Source of the DNA: G963665925 sp050596425
Lineage (GTDB): Bacteria; Bacillota; Clostridia; Peptostreptococcales; Acidaminobacteraceae
Assembly (NCBI RefSeq): GCF_050596425.1
Contig: NZ_CP192292.1
Location: 1,426,001-1,490,000, forward strand
Direction: 5' to 3'
DNA: 64,000 bases
This document shows, piece after piece, positions 54,164-63,307 of this stretch. Position 1 is the first letter of the stretch. Each line of letters opens with the position of its first letter. Below the pieces are notes generated by a model that was given only the letters and a program-made list of their open reading frames with translations, was not told the origin of the DNA and made no database searches. Position numbers and translations under genes: made by a program.

Positions 54164-56149
54164 ATGAACTTCGACATGGGTCTAATTGCTGCTGGCATTG
54201 GTGTTGTAGCACTTATTTTTGCATTTTACTTAGCGTCAAGCAGAATCAACACTGTCAGCTCAGGTTCAAAGAGAATGGACGAAATTGCAACGTACATTCA
54301 AGAGGGTGCTATGGCATTCATGAGACGTGAGTATAAGTCTCTGGTTATTTTCGCTGCTATTGTTGCAGCCGTTATTATTGTAGGTATCGGGTGGGAAACA
54401 GGCGTTTCATTTATTCTAGGTGCATCTTTCTCAGGTGCGGCAGGTTTCATCGGTATGCGTGTTGCTACAAAAGCAAACGTTCGTACTGCAAATGCTGCTA
54501 TGGAAAATGGAATGAACAGAGCTCTATCAGTTGCTTTTTCTGGTGGTGCTGTAATGGGTATGTCAGTTGTTGGTCTAGGTCTTCTAGGCGTTGGCATCCT
54601 GTATGTAATCTTTAAAGATCCAAGCCTTATCACTGGTTTTGGTCTTGGTGCGTCATCTATCGCACTATTTGCACGTGTTGGCGGTGGTATTTATACGAAA
54701 GCTGCTGACGTTGGTGCTGACCTTGTAGGTAAAGTAGAAGCTGGTATCCCTGAGGATGATCCACGTAACCCTGCCGTTATCGCAGATAACGTAGGTGACA
54801 ACGTTGGTGATGTTGCTGGTATGGGTGCCGATCTATTTGAATCATATGTTGGTTCTATTATCGCGTCGCTAACACTTGGTACACTAGCGTACGGTATGGA
54901 AGGTGCTATGTTCCCACTTGCTCTTTCTGCACTTGGTATCATTGCATCAATCATCGGTACTTTCTTTGTTAAAGGCGAAGAAGGTTCTGACCCACATAAA
55001 GCACTTAAAATGTCAACTTACGTAGCAGGCGGAATCGTTATTGTAGCGGCATTCTTCCTATCAAACATGTATTTTGGCAACCTAAATGCTTTCTGGGCAA
55101 TCACTGCTGGTCTAGCGGCTGGTATGCTGATTGGTTATGTAACAGAAGTTTATACTTCTGGTGAGTACAAGCATGTTAAGAAAATTGCAAAGCAGTCTGA
55201 AACAGGTCCTGCTACGACAATTATCTCTGGTCTTGCAGTAGGTATGGAATCTACAGCAATGCCAATCATCTTTATCTCAATCGCAACGCTTGTTGCATTT
55301 AAGTTTATGGGTCTTTACGGTATCGCACTTGCAGCAGTAGGTATGCTTTCTACAGCTGGTATTACAGTTGCAGTTGATGCTTACGGTCCAATCGCTGATA
55401 ACGCTGGTGGTATTGCTGAAATGTGCGAACTACCGAGTGAAGTTCGCGAAATCACTGACAAGCTAGATGCTGTTGGTAACACAACTGCTGCTATTGGTAA
55501 AGGTTTTGCAATTGGTTCAGCGGCACTGACTGCTCTGTCTCTATTTGCTTCTTACTCACAAGCAGTTGGTCTTGAAACAATCTCTGTACTTAAGCCTACA
55601 GTTGTAGTTGGTCTATTTATTGGTGGTATGCTACCATTCCTATTCTCAGCTATGACAATGGAATCTGTTGGTAAGGCAGCTTTCCAGATGATCGAAGAAG
55701 TTCGTCGTCAGTTCAGAGATATTCCTGGTGTTATGGAAGGTACTGCAACGCCTGAGTATGCTAAGTGTGTAGATATTTCTACTGCTGCAGCACTTAAGGA
55801 AATGATGGTTCCTGGCCTTATGGCTGTTCTAGCACCAATCGTTGTTGGTTTACTACTTGGCGCAGAAGCTCTTGGCGGTATGCTATCAGGTGCACTTGTA
55901 ACAGGTGTTCTTATGGCGATCTTCATGGCAAACGCTGGTGGTGCATGGGATAACGCGAAGAAGTACATTGAAGAAGGTCACTTCGGTGGCAAGGGTAGCG
56001 ATCCACATAAGGCTGCTGTTGTTGGCGATACTGTAGGTGATCCATTCAAGGATACTTCTGGTCCATCTATCAACATTCTTATCAAACTTATGACAATCGT
56101 TGCGCTTGTATTTGCGCCTCTATTCTCATCGTTTGGTCCACTTCTATAA
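54164..56149 (+). CDS. hppA: Membrane-bound ion-pumping pyrophosphatase
   Basis: 661 residues with about 16 membrane segments. The substrate site is DVGADLVGKVEAGIPEDDPR and NPAVIADNVGDNVGDVAGMG, plus DAYGPIADNAGGIAEM and SDPHKAAVVGDTVGDPFKDT. Hydrolysis of pyrophosphate drives H+ or Na+ export. The GNTTAAIGKGFAIG motif has alanine where potassium-independent enzymes have lysine, so it should need potassium. The ion pumped is not decided here. Codons are strongly biased, suggesting an abundant enzyme. AAGGAGG upstream; terminator downstream. Confidence 0.96.
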   Translation: MNFDMGLIAAGIGVVALIFAFYLASSRINTVSSGSKRMDEIATYIQEGAMAFMRREYKSLVIFAAIVAAVIIVGIGWETGVSFILGASFSGAAGFIGMRVATKANVRTANAAMENGMNRALSVAFSGGAVMGMSVVGLGLLGVGILYVIFKDPSLITGFGLGASSIALFARVGGGIYTKAADVGADLVGKVEAGIPEDDPRNPAVIADNVGDNVGDVAGMGADLFESYVGSIIASLTLGTLAYGMEGAMFPLALSALGIIASIIGTFFVKGEEGSDPHKALKMSTYVAGGIVIVAAFFLSNMYFGNLNAFWAITAGLAAGMLIGYVTEVYTSGEYKHVKKIAKQSETGPATTIISGLAVGMESTAMPIIFISIATLVAFKFMGLYGIALAAVGMLSTAGITVAVDAYGPIADNAGGIAEMCELPSEVREITDKLDAVGNTTAAIGKGFAIGSAALTALSLFASYSQAVGLETISVLKPTVVVGLFIGGMLPFLFSAMTMESVGKAAFQMIEEVRRQFRDIPGVMEGTATPEYAKCVDISTAAALKEMMVPGLMAVLAPIVVGLLLGAEALGGMLSGALVTGVLMAIFMANAGGAWDNAKKYIEEGHFGGKGSDPHKAAVVGDTVGDPFKDTSGPSINILIKLMTIVALVFAPLFSSFGPLL

Positions 56150-56179
56150 TTGAAGTTAATAAGGTTTTAGCCTTTTATG

Positions 56180-56211
56180 AAGAGTCTTCTCAACTTGAGG
56201 AGGCTCTTTTT
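56180..56211 (+). terminator. Terminator after hppA
   Basis: A 13-pair stem beginning AAGAGTCTTCTC with its complement GAGGAGGCTCTT (some G-U), tiny loop, followed by TTT. Confidence 0.78.
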
Positions 56212-56497
56212 GTACATGTAAAGCCTAGAGAATGAAATTAAATCAGATGGGTCAAAGGGTCTATGTGATCTGCTTATTAAGCATAGGGAATTGTACGAAA
56301 GTTAATGCGTCTGGACTCCGCAATCTAAAAAGTTTGTATTGTCTTCTTGAAGATTGTTATGGGTCACAAATGGGCATAAATAAAAATAGGGTAAAAGGCT
56401 GTACCATATGAAAATTTAAAGTTAAATCGAAGTCAGAGTTTAAGAGACACTGGATTCGTATGTTATAATGGAACTATACTAAAAAGGGGGTATTCCT
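56212..56497 (+). promoter_or_regulatory. Intergenic region with extended -10 promoter for rnr
   Basis: Past the hppA terminator this stretch contains no gene. TGTTATAAT (56461-56469) lies 29 bp before the rnr start and is a good extended -10; the -35 is weak. Confidence 0.55.
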
Positions 56498-58630
56498 ATG
56501 AACATACAGGAAAAAATACTTGATTATTTAGCAGAACAGAATCGCCCCATTGCAGACATTGACATTGCAATTGACTTCGAAATCAATAAATCGGAGTATC
56601 AAATGTTTTTTTCAATTCTTGAAAAAATGGAAGAACAGGGTCTGGTTATCAAGACGAAAAAGAAAAAATATGGCCTTCCAGAAGTTTTTGGAATGGTAAC
56701 GGGTCGTGTTCAGAGCACATTAAAGGGCTTTGCTTTTCTTATTCCAGAAGACAAATCGGTTAAGGACGTTTTCATTCCTGCATCTGAACTGGAAGGTGCA
56801 ATGAATGATGATATAGTTATGGTCAAACTAACGCAAAAGGCTGAAGGTGATAGACGGCCAGAAGGCACTGTCATCAAGATTATCGAAAGAGCCAATGCTG
56901 AAGTTGTGGGTACATTTGAACAAAGCAAGGACTTTGGTTTTGTATTGCCAGACAACCGTAAAATTAATATGGATATATATGTGCCGGGTGCTTTAAGTGC
57001 GGGTGCAGAAACGGGTGACAAGGTTGTTGTAAAAATCACGAAGTGGCCTAAAGGCAGACGAAATCCAGAAGGAAAAGTCATTGAGATTCTCGGTAAGAAA
57101 GGTGACCCTGGTACGGATATATTATCCGTTATCAGAAAGTATTCTTTGCCTGAAGATTTCCCGAGAAAAGTCTTAGCGGCTGCAGACAATGTTCCTCAAG
57201 AAGTTGAAGATGGAGAGATCAAGCGTCGAAAAGATTTGCGCGATATGACAACCATAACAATTGATGGCGCAGATGCCAAGGACCTTGATGATGCTGTATC
57301 AATTGAAAGACAGGAAAATGGCAACTTTAAGTTATGGGTCCATATAGCCGATGTTACGCATTATGTTAAAGAGGGCTCACCTCTTGATAAGGAAGCCTTG
57401 AAACGAGCAACAAGTGTGTATTTGGTTGACCGCGTGATACCAATGCTACCCAGACGACTGTCTAACGGCATTTGCAGTTTGAATCCAAAAGTTGACCGAT
57501 TGACTATGACATGTATGATGGAAATTGATCAAAATGGTGGCGTTGTTGACCATGAAATCTTTGAGTCCGTTATAAAGACAAATGAACGAATGGTCTATAC
57601 AGACGTTTCGGATATACTTGAAAATGTGGACAGACCAGAACTAAAGGCTTATGAATACCTATTTGATACATTCAAGGCCATGGAAGAACTGTCTTTGATA
57701 CTTCGAAAGAAGCGTGAAAGACGTGGTGCCATAGACTTCAATTTCCCTGAAGCTAAAATTATAGTGGATGAAAAAGGCAAGCCCGTTGAAATCAAAAGAT
57801 CAGAAAGACGGATTGCCAACAGGATTATTGAAGAATTCATGCTAGCTGCCAACGAAACAGTGGCTGAACATATGCACTGGCTGGACCTGCCTTTTGTTTA
57901 TCGTATTCACGAAATGCCAGATGAAGAGAAAATTGTGGCCTTTAATAAGTTCATCCATAACTTTGGATTCTTTGTAAAAGGCGCCCAGGGTGAATTACAT
58001 CCTAAAGCGGTTCAAAATCTACTTGAAAAAGTTGAAGGAAAACCTGAGGAACGTATAATTAGCAAGATGATGCTTCGGTCATTAAAGCAGGCCAAGTATT
58101 CACCGGCAAATGAAGGACACTTTGGCCTAGCAGCGGACTATTACTGTCACTTCACTTCACCTATACGCCGCTATCCAGACCTTCAGATCCATAGGATCAT
58201 AAGAGAAATGCTTCAAAACAAGCTGAATCCAAAGCGAATTGAGCAACTGGAGCAAACTGTACTGTATGCATCAGAGCAGTCATCAGAGCAGGAGCGTGTG
58301 GCTGAAAAGGCAGAACGCGAAACAGATGACATTAAAATGTGTGAGTATATGCTGGATTATGTTGGTGAAGAGTTTGAAGGTCTTATATCATCAGTGACCA
58401 GTTTTGGTGTTTTCACGGAACTTGACAACACAGTTGAAGGCCTTACTAGAATGAATCTTCTTGATGACGATTATTACTATTATGATGAAGAAAACATGCA
58501 ACTTGTTGGTGAGCGAACGAAGAACACCTACCGCATAGGGGACAGAGTTCTTGTTCGAGTGGAAAGGGTTAATGTGGATCTACGTGAAATAGATTTCTAT
58601 ATTGTCGAAAAACTTAGCTCCGCTTATTAA
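56498..58630 (+). CDS. rnr: Ribonuclease R
   Basis: 710 residues, a 3'-to-5' exoribonuclease. Order of domains: N-terminal winged helix (residues 1-60), cold shock domains (FGMVTGRVQSTLKGFAFLIP, VGTFEQSKDFGFVLPD), RNB catalytic domain with the aspartates in TIDGADAKDLDDAVSIE, SPIRRYPDLQIHR, and a C-terminal S1 domain (EFEGLISSVTSFGVFTELD). RNase R degrades structured RNA and works with tmRNA, whose genes (smpB, ssrA) lie 4 kb away. GGGGG upstream of the ATG. Confidence 0.96.
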   Translation: MNIQEKILDYLAEQNRPIADIDIAIDFEINKSEYQMFFSILEKMEEQGLVIKTKKKKYGLPEVFGMVTGRVQSTLKGFAFLIPEDKSVKDVFIPASELEGAMNDDIVMVKLTQKAEGDRRPEGTVIKIIERANAEVVGTFEQSKDFGFVLPDNRKINMDIYVPGALSAGAETGDKVVVKITKWPKGRRNPEGKVIEILGKKGDPGTDILSVIRKYSLPEDFPRKVLAAADNVPQEVEDGEIKRRKDLRDMTTITIDGADAKDLDDAVSIERQENGNFKLWVHIADVTHYVKEGSPLDKEALKRATSVYLVDRVIPMLPRRLSNGICSLNPKVDRLTMTCMMEIDQNGGVVDHEIFESVIKTNERMVYTDVSDILENVDRPELKAYEYLFDTFKAMEELSLILRKKRERRGAIDFNFPEAKIIVDEKGKPVEIKRSERRIANRIIEEFMLAANETVAEHMHWLDLPFVYRIHEMPDEEKIVAFNKFIHNFGFFVKGAQGELHPKAVQNLLEKVEGKPEERIISKMMLRSLKQAKYSPANEGHFGLAADYYCHFTSPIRRYPDLQIHRIIREMLQNKLNPKRIEQLEQTVLYASEQSSEQERVAEKAERETDDIKMCEYMLDYVGEEFEGLISSVTSFGVFTELDNTVEGLTRMNLLDDDYYYYDEENMQLVGERTKNTYRIGDRVLVRVERVNVDLREIDFYIVEKLSSAY

Positions 58631-58697
58631 GCATCATGGAGCAAAGTGATTCTTACTAGCCTTGCCAGGTGGGGCATTCAAAAATTTTCACAAGATG

Positions 58698-58724
58698 AGA
58701 GAAGCCTATCGCTTCTCTCTTTCT
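58698..58724 (+). terminator. Terminator after rnr
   Basis: AGAGAAGC / GCTTCTCT, 8 bp, 5-nt loop, followed by a CTTTCTT tail. Confidence 0.72.
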
Positions 58725-58746
58725 TAATAGATATGAAGGTGATGTT

Positions 58747-59817
58747 TTGCTTGAGAACCGTTTATATAAGACCATACTTATGACAGCTTCTGTGCTTTCT
58801 ATTCTTTCTATTCTAGGAAATATCATATCGGGATTTCCTATGTTTTTGAATTGGAAGTGGGGAATACTGTTTTTAGTGTCCCTAGTCAGTTTGAAGACAT
58901 ATAAGGAACATTGGCATCCTTTTGGAGGCATGATTGTATATTTCTTATACCTGATCTTTGTATTTTTACCCTTTGCATTTGTGGATTCAGGCGGGAGTGC
59001 CAACAATGGTATAGCCTATACTTTTTTAATGTTGATATGCATTGTGTATCTTTTTAAGGGAAAGGTTAGAAATGGGCTTATAGGCAGTTTAATAATGGTC
59101 TTTGTTTGTCTACATGTACTAGAATACTTACACCCAGAAATGATACCCCAGCATAGTCCCTCGGCCCAATTCAGAGACAGGTTAATACAAATTCCACTCA
59201 TTCAATTGGCATGTTTTTATATCATAAAGAATTTCGCTGATGCCTATGACAAGCAAAAGAAAGAACAGGAAAAATACCGAAGCCTTTTAGAAAACATGAA
59301 TGAAAAACTTGGACACCAAGCAAATTATGATGAACTGACCAAGCTTAAAAATAGACGAGCTTTTAATGAAATACTGAAACAAACATATGACGAGCGAAAA
59401 ATGATAGACCATGACCATTATGTGGTTCTATTTGATTTAGATAAATTTAAACAAATAAATGATAGCCTAGGCCATCTTGTGGCTGATGAAATTCTAGTCC
59501 AGTTTTCAAAGCGTTTAAAGCCTCTGATTGATGAAAGCACAGTTTTGAGTCGTTGGGGTGGAGATGAGTTTAGTATGATTATTGTGGCGGATAAGAGCCA
59601 TGTGCTTGAGAAACTGGATGAAATTCAAGCAGCATATAAGACAGTTGTTGAAAAGTATAGTGTTGCGTCAAAGGTCAGTTTTGGTGTGGCCTACTGGAAG
59701 AATACAGATTCTCCAGATGACATTTTGACAAAGGCAGACAAAGCCCTCTACCAAGCAAAGGAAAGTGGAAGAGGTCAGATTGTTTTAGTTTCGTGTAAAA
59801 AGGACGTGAAAGAGTGA
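58747..59817 (+). CDS. Membrane GGDEF protein (diguanylate cyclase)
   Basis: 356 residues. TTG start at 58747 with GAAGGTGAT upstream (no better ATG in frame). The first ~175 residues hold five or six membrane segments, then a short helix linker (KQKKEQEKYRSLLENMNEKL) and a GGDEF domain with an intact RWGGDEF active site and DLDKFKQINDSLGHLVADE. It should make cyclic di-GMP. The inhibitory RxxD site expected a few residues before GGDEF reads DEST, so product inhibition is probably absent. Its stop overlaps the HAD gene start (GTGA). Confidence 0.9.
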   Translation: MLENRLYKTILMTASVLSILSILGNIISGFPMFLNWKWGILFLVSLVSLKTYKEHWHPFGGMIVYFLYLIFVFLPFAFVDSGGSANNGIAYTFLMLICIVYLFKGKVRNGLIGSLIMVFVCLHVLEYLHPEMIPQHSPSAQFRDRLIQIPLIQLACFYIIKNFADAYDKQKKEQEKYRSLLENMNEKLGHQANYDELTKLKNRRAFNEILKQTYDERKMIDHDHYVVLFDLDKFKQINDSLGHLVADEILVQFSKRLKPLIDESTVLSRWGGDEFSMIIVADKSHVLEKLDEIQAAYKTVVEKYSVASKVSFGVAYWKNTDSPDDILTKADKALYQAKESGRGQIVLVSCKKDVKE

Positions 59818-60656
59818 TAAAACTAGTTGTAAGTGACATGGATGGAACCCTTTTGAATAGTGATGGAAGGATCAGTCCTGAGAATGAAAAGGCAATACAG
59901 GAAGCAAGACAAATGGGCGTTCCATTTGTTTTATGTACAGGACGTATATACTCAGCTGTCAAACCTTATGCAGACTACCTGAAGTTGGATGCTCCTGTGA
60001 TTGGGTGTAACGGCGCTATTATTAAAAATCCATCCACTGGTCAAGTTTTACACATGAGTGCGATGAAAGCAGAAGTTGTCAATCAAGTGGTAGACGTTTT
60101 TAGAAAGTATGACCATTATTTTCATTTTTACGATGAAGACACTGTTTATGCTGAAAAAAATGGCCCTCTATTTGAGTATATTGTAAGCATGTCAGAAAAA
60201 TTTGGGGATAGGGGCATAAAAACCAAGTTGGTTCCAGATGTGAAAAGTTTGATTGGTCATTCGGTCAATGTCTTGAAAATGGGATTCAATCTGATTGATG
60301 AAGAAATATCCCCTAAGATTGCAGAAGAGATTAAGACTATAAAGGGACTGACAGTGGTTCAGTCTGCACCAGGTCTTATTGATATTATGAATGACAATGT
60401 GAGTAAGGGGAGTGCTCTCAAGACCCTTGCTGAACTTTATGGCATTTCTACGGATGAAATTATGGCTATGGGTGACAATGACAATGACATTGAAATGATA
60501 GAAACAGCAGGGATTGGTGTGGCTATGGATAACGCAAGAGACAGTGTTAAGGCAGTGGCAGATGATATAGCTGTACACCATGAAGAAGATGGCGTGGCAT
60601 GGGCTCTTGAAAAATATGTTCTATCGAAAAGGTCTGATTATGAAAATGTAGGGTAG
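59814..60656 (+). CDS. Cof-type HAD-IIB family phosphatase
   Basis: 280 residues. Motif I VVSDMDGTLLNSDGRIS with the nucleophile aspartate, motif II PFVLCTGR, the lysine in SKGSALKTLAELYG and motif IV AMGDNDNDIEMIETAG are complete. Cof-type enzymes dephosphorylate sugar phosphates, nucleotides or flavin precursors; the substrate is not predictable. It starts with GTG overlapping the GGDEF gene stop, so both are co-translated. A bidirectional terminator follows. Confidence 0.9.
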   Translation: MIKLVVSDMDGTLLNSDGRISPENEKAIQEARQMGVPFVLCTGRIYSAVKPYADYLKLDAPVIGCNGAIIKNPSTGQVLHMSAMKAEVVNQVVDVFRKYDHYFHFYDEDTVYAEKNGPLFEYIVSMSEKFGDRGIKTKLVPDVKSLIGHSVNVLKMGFNLIDEEISPKIAEEIKTIKGLTVVQSAPGLIDIMNDNVSKGSALKTLAELYGISTDEIMAMGDNDNDIEMIETAGIGVAMDNARDSVKAVADDIAVHHEEDGVAWALEKYVLSKRSDYENVG

Positions 60657-60680
60657 ACCTTTATACTTCTTATACATGCT

Positions 60681-60717
60681 AAAAGCCTCAGGTGTAATCT
60701 ACCTGAGGCTTTTGCTT
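60681..60717. terminator. Bidirectional terminator between the HAD gene and pdxT
   Basis: A 13-bp perfect stem AAAAGCCTCAGGT / ACCTGAGGCTTTT with a 7-nt loop; A run on one side and T run on the other, so it serves both convergent genes. Confidence 0.9.
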
Positions 60718-60718
60718 A

Positions 60719-61285
60719 TTATTTGATCATTTTCAGAAAGTACTCATGCATTCGTGTGTCATTAGTGAGTTCGGGATGAAAGGCTGTAACAAGCATATTA
60801 TCTTGCTTTGCAGCCACAATATGATCATTCACAGTGGCAATAACATCAACATTTTCTGAAACAGCACCTATATATGGGGCCCGAATGAAAACCATTGGAA
60901 AATTAGCGGAAATACCTTTTATATTTCCACTGTATTCAAAACTGCCCAGTTGTCTGCCGTAAGCATTGCGAACTGCCGTAATTTCCATTTGTCCCAGATG
61001 AACACTTTCATCATTTTCAATGGTATCTGCAAGGAGAATAAGGCCTGCACATGTTCCCCATACGGGAAGACCCTCCTTGATTTTCTCTATTAAAGGTTCT
61101 TTGATTGAAAAATCCTTGAGGAGTTTTCCCATTGTCGTGCTCTCTCCACCTGGGATAATGAGCCCGTTAATATGGTCAAGTTGTTCAGATTTTCGCACTT
61201 GGATAGCTTCATGACCAAGTTTTTTAATCATATCAACATGTTCTATGAAGGCTCCTTGTAGAGCAAGTACGCCGATTTTTTTCAT
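60719..61285 (-). CDS. pdxT: Pyridoxal 5'-phosphate synthase glutaminase subunit
   Basis: 188 residues. The ATG at 61285 gives MKKIGVLALQGAFIEH; a TTG six bases earlier is less likely. It is a class I glutaminase: IIPGGESTTMG, nucleophile cysteine in VWGTCAGLILLA and the His-Glu pair in VTAFHPELTND. It passes ammonia to PdxS. Its start lies 2 bp past the pdxS stop, so the pair is co-translated in a fixed ratio. Confidence 0.96.
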   Translation of the reverse strand: MKKIGVLALQGAFIEHVDMIKKLGHEAIQVRKSEQLDHINGLIIPGGESTTMGKLLKDFSIKEPLIEKIKEGLPVWGTCAGLILLADTIENDESVHLGQMEITAVRNAYGRQLGSFEYSGNIKGISANFPMVFIRAPYIGAVSENVDVIATVNDHIVAAKQDNMLVTAFHPELTNDTRMHEYFLKMIK

Positions 61286-61287
61286 GA

Positions 61288-62166
61288 TCAATACCCTCTG
61301 TTTGCCATACGTTCTTCTTTTTCAATGGAGTAAACGTTAATCCCTACCATGGCTTCACCTAAGTTTTCAGAGACTTCAGCAAGGATTTGTGGATCATTGA
61401 AGTGTGTAACAGCCTTAACAATGGCTGCAGCACGTTTCCTTGGGTCGCCAGATTTGAATATTCCAGATCCGACAAAGACACCATCACAACCTAGTTGCAT
61501 CATCATGGCTGCATCGGCAGGCGTCGCAACGCCTCCGGCTGCAAAATTCACGACAGGGAGTTTTCCGTTTTCATGAACATATTCAACAAGCGGTAGTGGC
61601 GCTTGGAGTTCTTTGGCCGCATTGAAGACTTCTTCTTTCGAAAGGCCCTGGATTCTTCTGATTTCTGAGTTCATCATACGCATGTGTTTAACAGCTTCGA
61701 TAACATCCCCTGTGCCTGGTTCCCCCTTTGTACGAATCATGGAAGCGCCTTCTGCAATTCGTCGAAGCGCTTCACCAAGGTTTTTTGCACCGCAGACAAA
61801 TGGCACTTTAAAATCAGCCTTGTTTATATGTAGGGTTGGGTCAGCAGGTGTTAAAACTTCACTTTCATCAATATAATCCACATCGAGAGCCTCGAGTATT
61901 TGAGCTTCAACAAAGTGTCCTATTCGGACCTTAGCCATAACAGGGATAGAAACCGCCTTTTGTATGCCCTTAATCATTTGAGGGTCAGATGCCCTAGCGA
62001 CTCCGCCGTCTTTACGAATGTCTGCTGGCACACGCTCGAGGGCCATTACAGCGCAAGCGCCTGCTTCCTCTGCTATCAATGCTTCTTCAGGTGTGGTAAC
62101 GTCCATGATCACACCGCCTTTTAGCATTTGTGCTAAATTTTTGTTGAGTTGACTTCTTTTGTTCAT
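61288..62166 (-). CDS. pdxS: Pyridoxal 5'-phosphate synthase synthase subunit
   Basis: 292 residues, a TIM barrel that forms a dodecamer with PdxT and makes pyridoxal phosphate from ribose 5-phosphate, glyceraldehyde 3-phosphate and ammonia. MLKGGVIMDVTTPEEALIAE, RVPADIRKDGGVARASDP, the lysine in PVMAKVRIGHFVEAQ and FAAGGVATPADAAMMMQLGC, followed by DGVFVGSGIFKSG, are all conserved. AAGGAGG upstream. Its product serves CobD and many amino acid enzymes. Confidence 0.97.
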   Translation of the reverse strand: MNKRSQLNKNLAQMLKGGVIMDVTTPEEALIAEEAGACAVMALERVPADIRKDGGVARASDPQMIKGIQKAVSIPVMAKVRIGHFVEAQILEALDVDYIDESEVLTPADPTLHINKADFKVPFVCGAKNLGEALRRIAEGASMIRTKGEPGTGDVIEAVKHMRMMNSEIRRIQGLSKEEVFNAAKELQAPLPLVEYVHENGKLPVVNFAAGGVATPADAAMMMQLGCDGVFVGSGIFKSGDPRKRAAAIVKAVTHFNDPQILAEVSENLGEAMVGINVYSIEKEERMANRGY

Positions 62167-62363
62167 TATGTATGCCTCCTTAAGAGAATTGTATGCTAAA
62201 ACATCTTCGTCAACTACATGTTAAACGATACATTTACGATGGTCAAACAGAAAAAACAATAATTGTAACGATACAAAATACAAATAATGGTGAAAGTGTA
62301 TTGCAATAAAGGGTGGGAATAAGAACAAAATATTACGACGAGCTTACAAGAAAGCCAACTTGG

Positions 62364-62392
62364 TTGACGAAATGCCACCGATCTGCTACAAT
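62364..62392 (+). promoter_or_regulatory. Promoter for smpB
   Basis: TTGACG (62364-62369), an exact 17-bp spacer and TACAAT (62387-62392). Confidence 0.72.
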
Positions 62393-62452
62393 TTTAAAAG
62401 TACGTTATACCTGATGCAGACTGTGTTTGGTGTCTTGAAAGGAGCCACTTCT

Positions 62453-62911
62453 ATGTCTATTGGAAAGCTGATAGCCAATAACAAAAAAGCATATCATGAA
62501 TATTTCATTGAAGACAAACTGGAAGCTGGTATTGTTCTAACGGGTACCGAGGTCAAGTCTGTTCGTCAAGGCAAGGTGAATATTAAAGAATCCTATGCCC
62601 AAGTGAAAGATGGCGAGGCCTTTGTGAATGGTATGCATATTAGTCCATACGAAATGGGCAACCGTTTTAACCAAGATCCACTTAGAACAAGAAAATTACT
62701 TCTTCATAAGAGAGAAATCAATCGTTTGATAGGGTATATACAGCAAAAGGGACTAACTTTAGTACCACTCAAGGTGTATATTAATCCAAAGGGCCTGGTC
62801 AAGGTGCAGATTGGTGTTGCCAGAGGTAAGAAACTTCATGACAAGCGACAAACTATGGCTAAGAAGGATTCTGAAAGAAGAATTCAACAAGCTATGAAGC
62901 AACGTTATTAA
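62453..62911 (+). CDS. smpB: SsrA-binding protein SmpB
   Basis: 152 residues. The ATG at 62453 follows GAAAGGAG; longer frames would begin ahead of the promoter. ANNKKAYHEYFIEDKLEAGI, LTGTEVKSVRQGKVNIKESY and the basic C-terminal tail GKKLHDKRQTMAKKDSERR are typical. SmpB carries tmRNA into stalled ribosomes. ssrA follows 26 bp downstream, an arrangement common in Firmicutes. Confidence 0.97.
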   Translation: MSIGKLIANNKKAYHEYFIEDKLEAGIVLTGTEVKSVRQGKVNIKESYAQVKDGEAFVNGMHISPYEMGNRFNQDPLRTRKLLLHKREINRLIGYIQQKGLTLVPLKVYINPKGLVKVQIGVARGKKLHDKRQTMAKKDSERRIQQAMKQRY

Positions 62912-62937
62912 CCCTTTTCATTAAGGAATCTATACAT

Positions 62938-63307
62938 GGGGATGTACAGGTTTCGACGGGGGTGTGGAGCATTAGTAAGCGAGCCGTGTTTCTTTTTCCT
63001 GGGGTACACGTAAAAGAACTGGGATACTAAATATAATTGCTAAAAACAATTACGCACTAGCAGCCTAACGGCAGCTATCCTGTTTAAGCGCCTTTCATCC
63101 TTGTCGTGCTTAACGCTATAGGATTAAAACCTACGAGGGTCAAAGTCTGAAGGTGTCTCCCTTCAGAGGGGTATTTTAGAGGCTGTGCTTGACTCTTTGT
63201 CTGTTACTGGACGTTGACGACAGCGAGATTTTAAACAGTAACTGCGCTCGGAGAAAGCTTTTGTGATATGCTTTCGGACGCGGGTTCGATTCCCGCCATC
63301 TCCACCA
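62938..63307 (+). ncRNA. ssrA: tmRNA (ssrA)
   Basis: 370 nt. The 5' end GGGGATGTACAGGTTTCGAC and the 3' end GGTTCGATTCCCGCCATCTC followed by CACCA form the tRNA-like part: GGGGATG pairs with CATCTCC, and CCA is encoded (63305-63307). The tag frame starts at GCT 63039 and reads AKNNYALAA before TAA 63066-63068, with the usual ALAA end recognised by ClpXP. Pseudoknot-forming stems follow. It is next to smpB. Confidence 0.97.
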
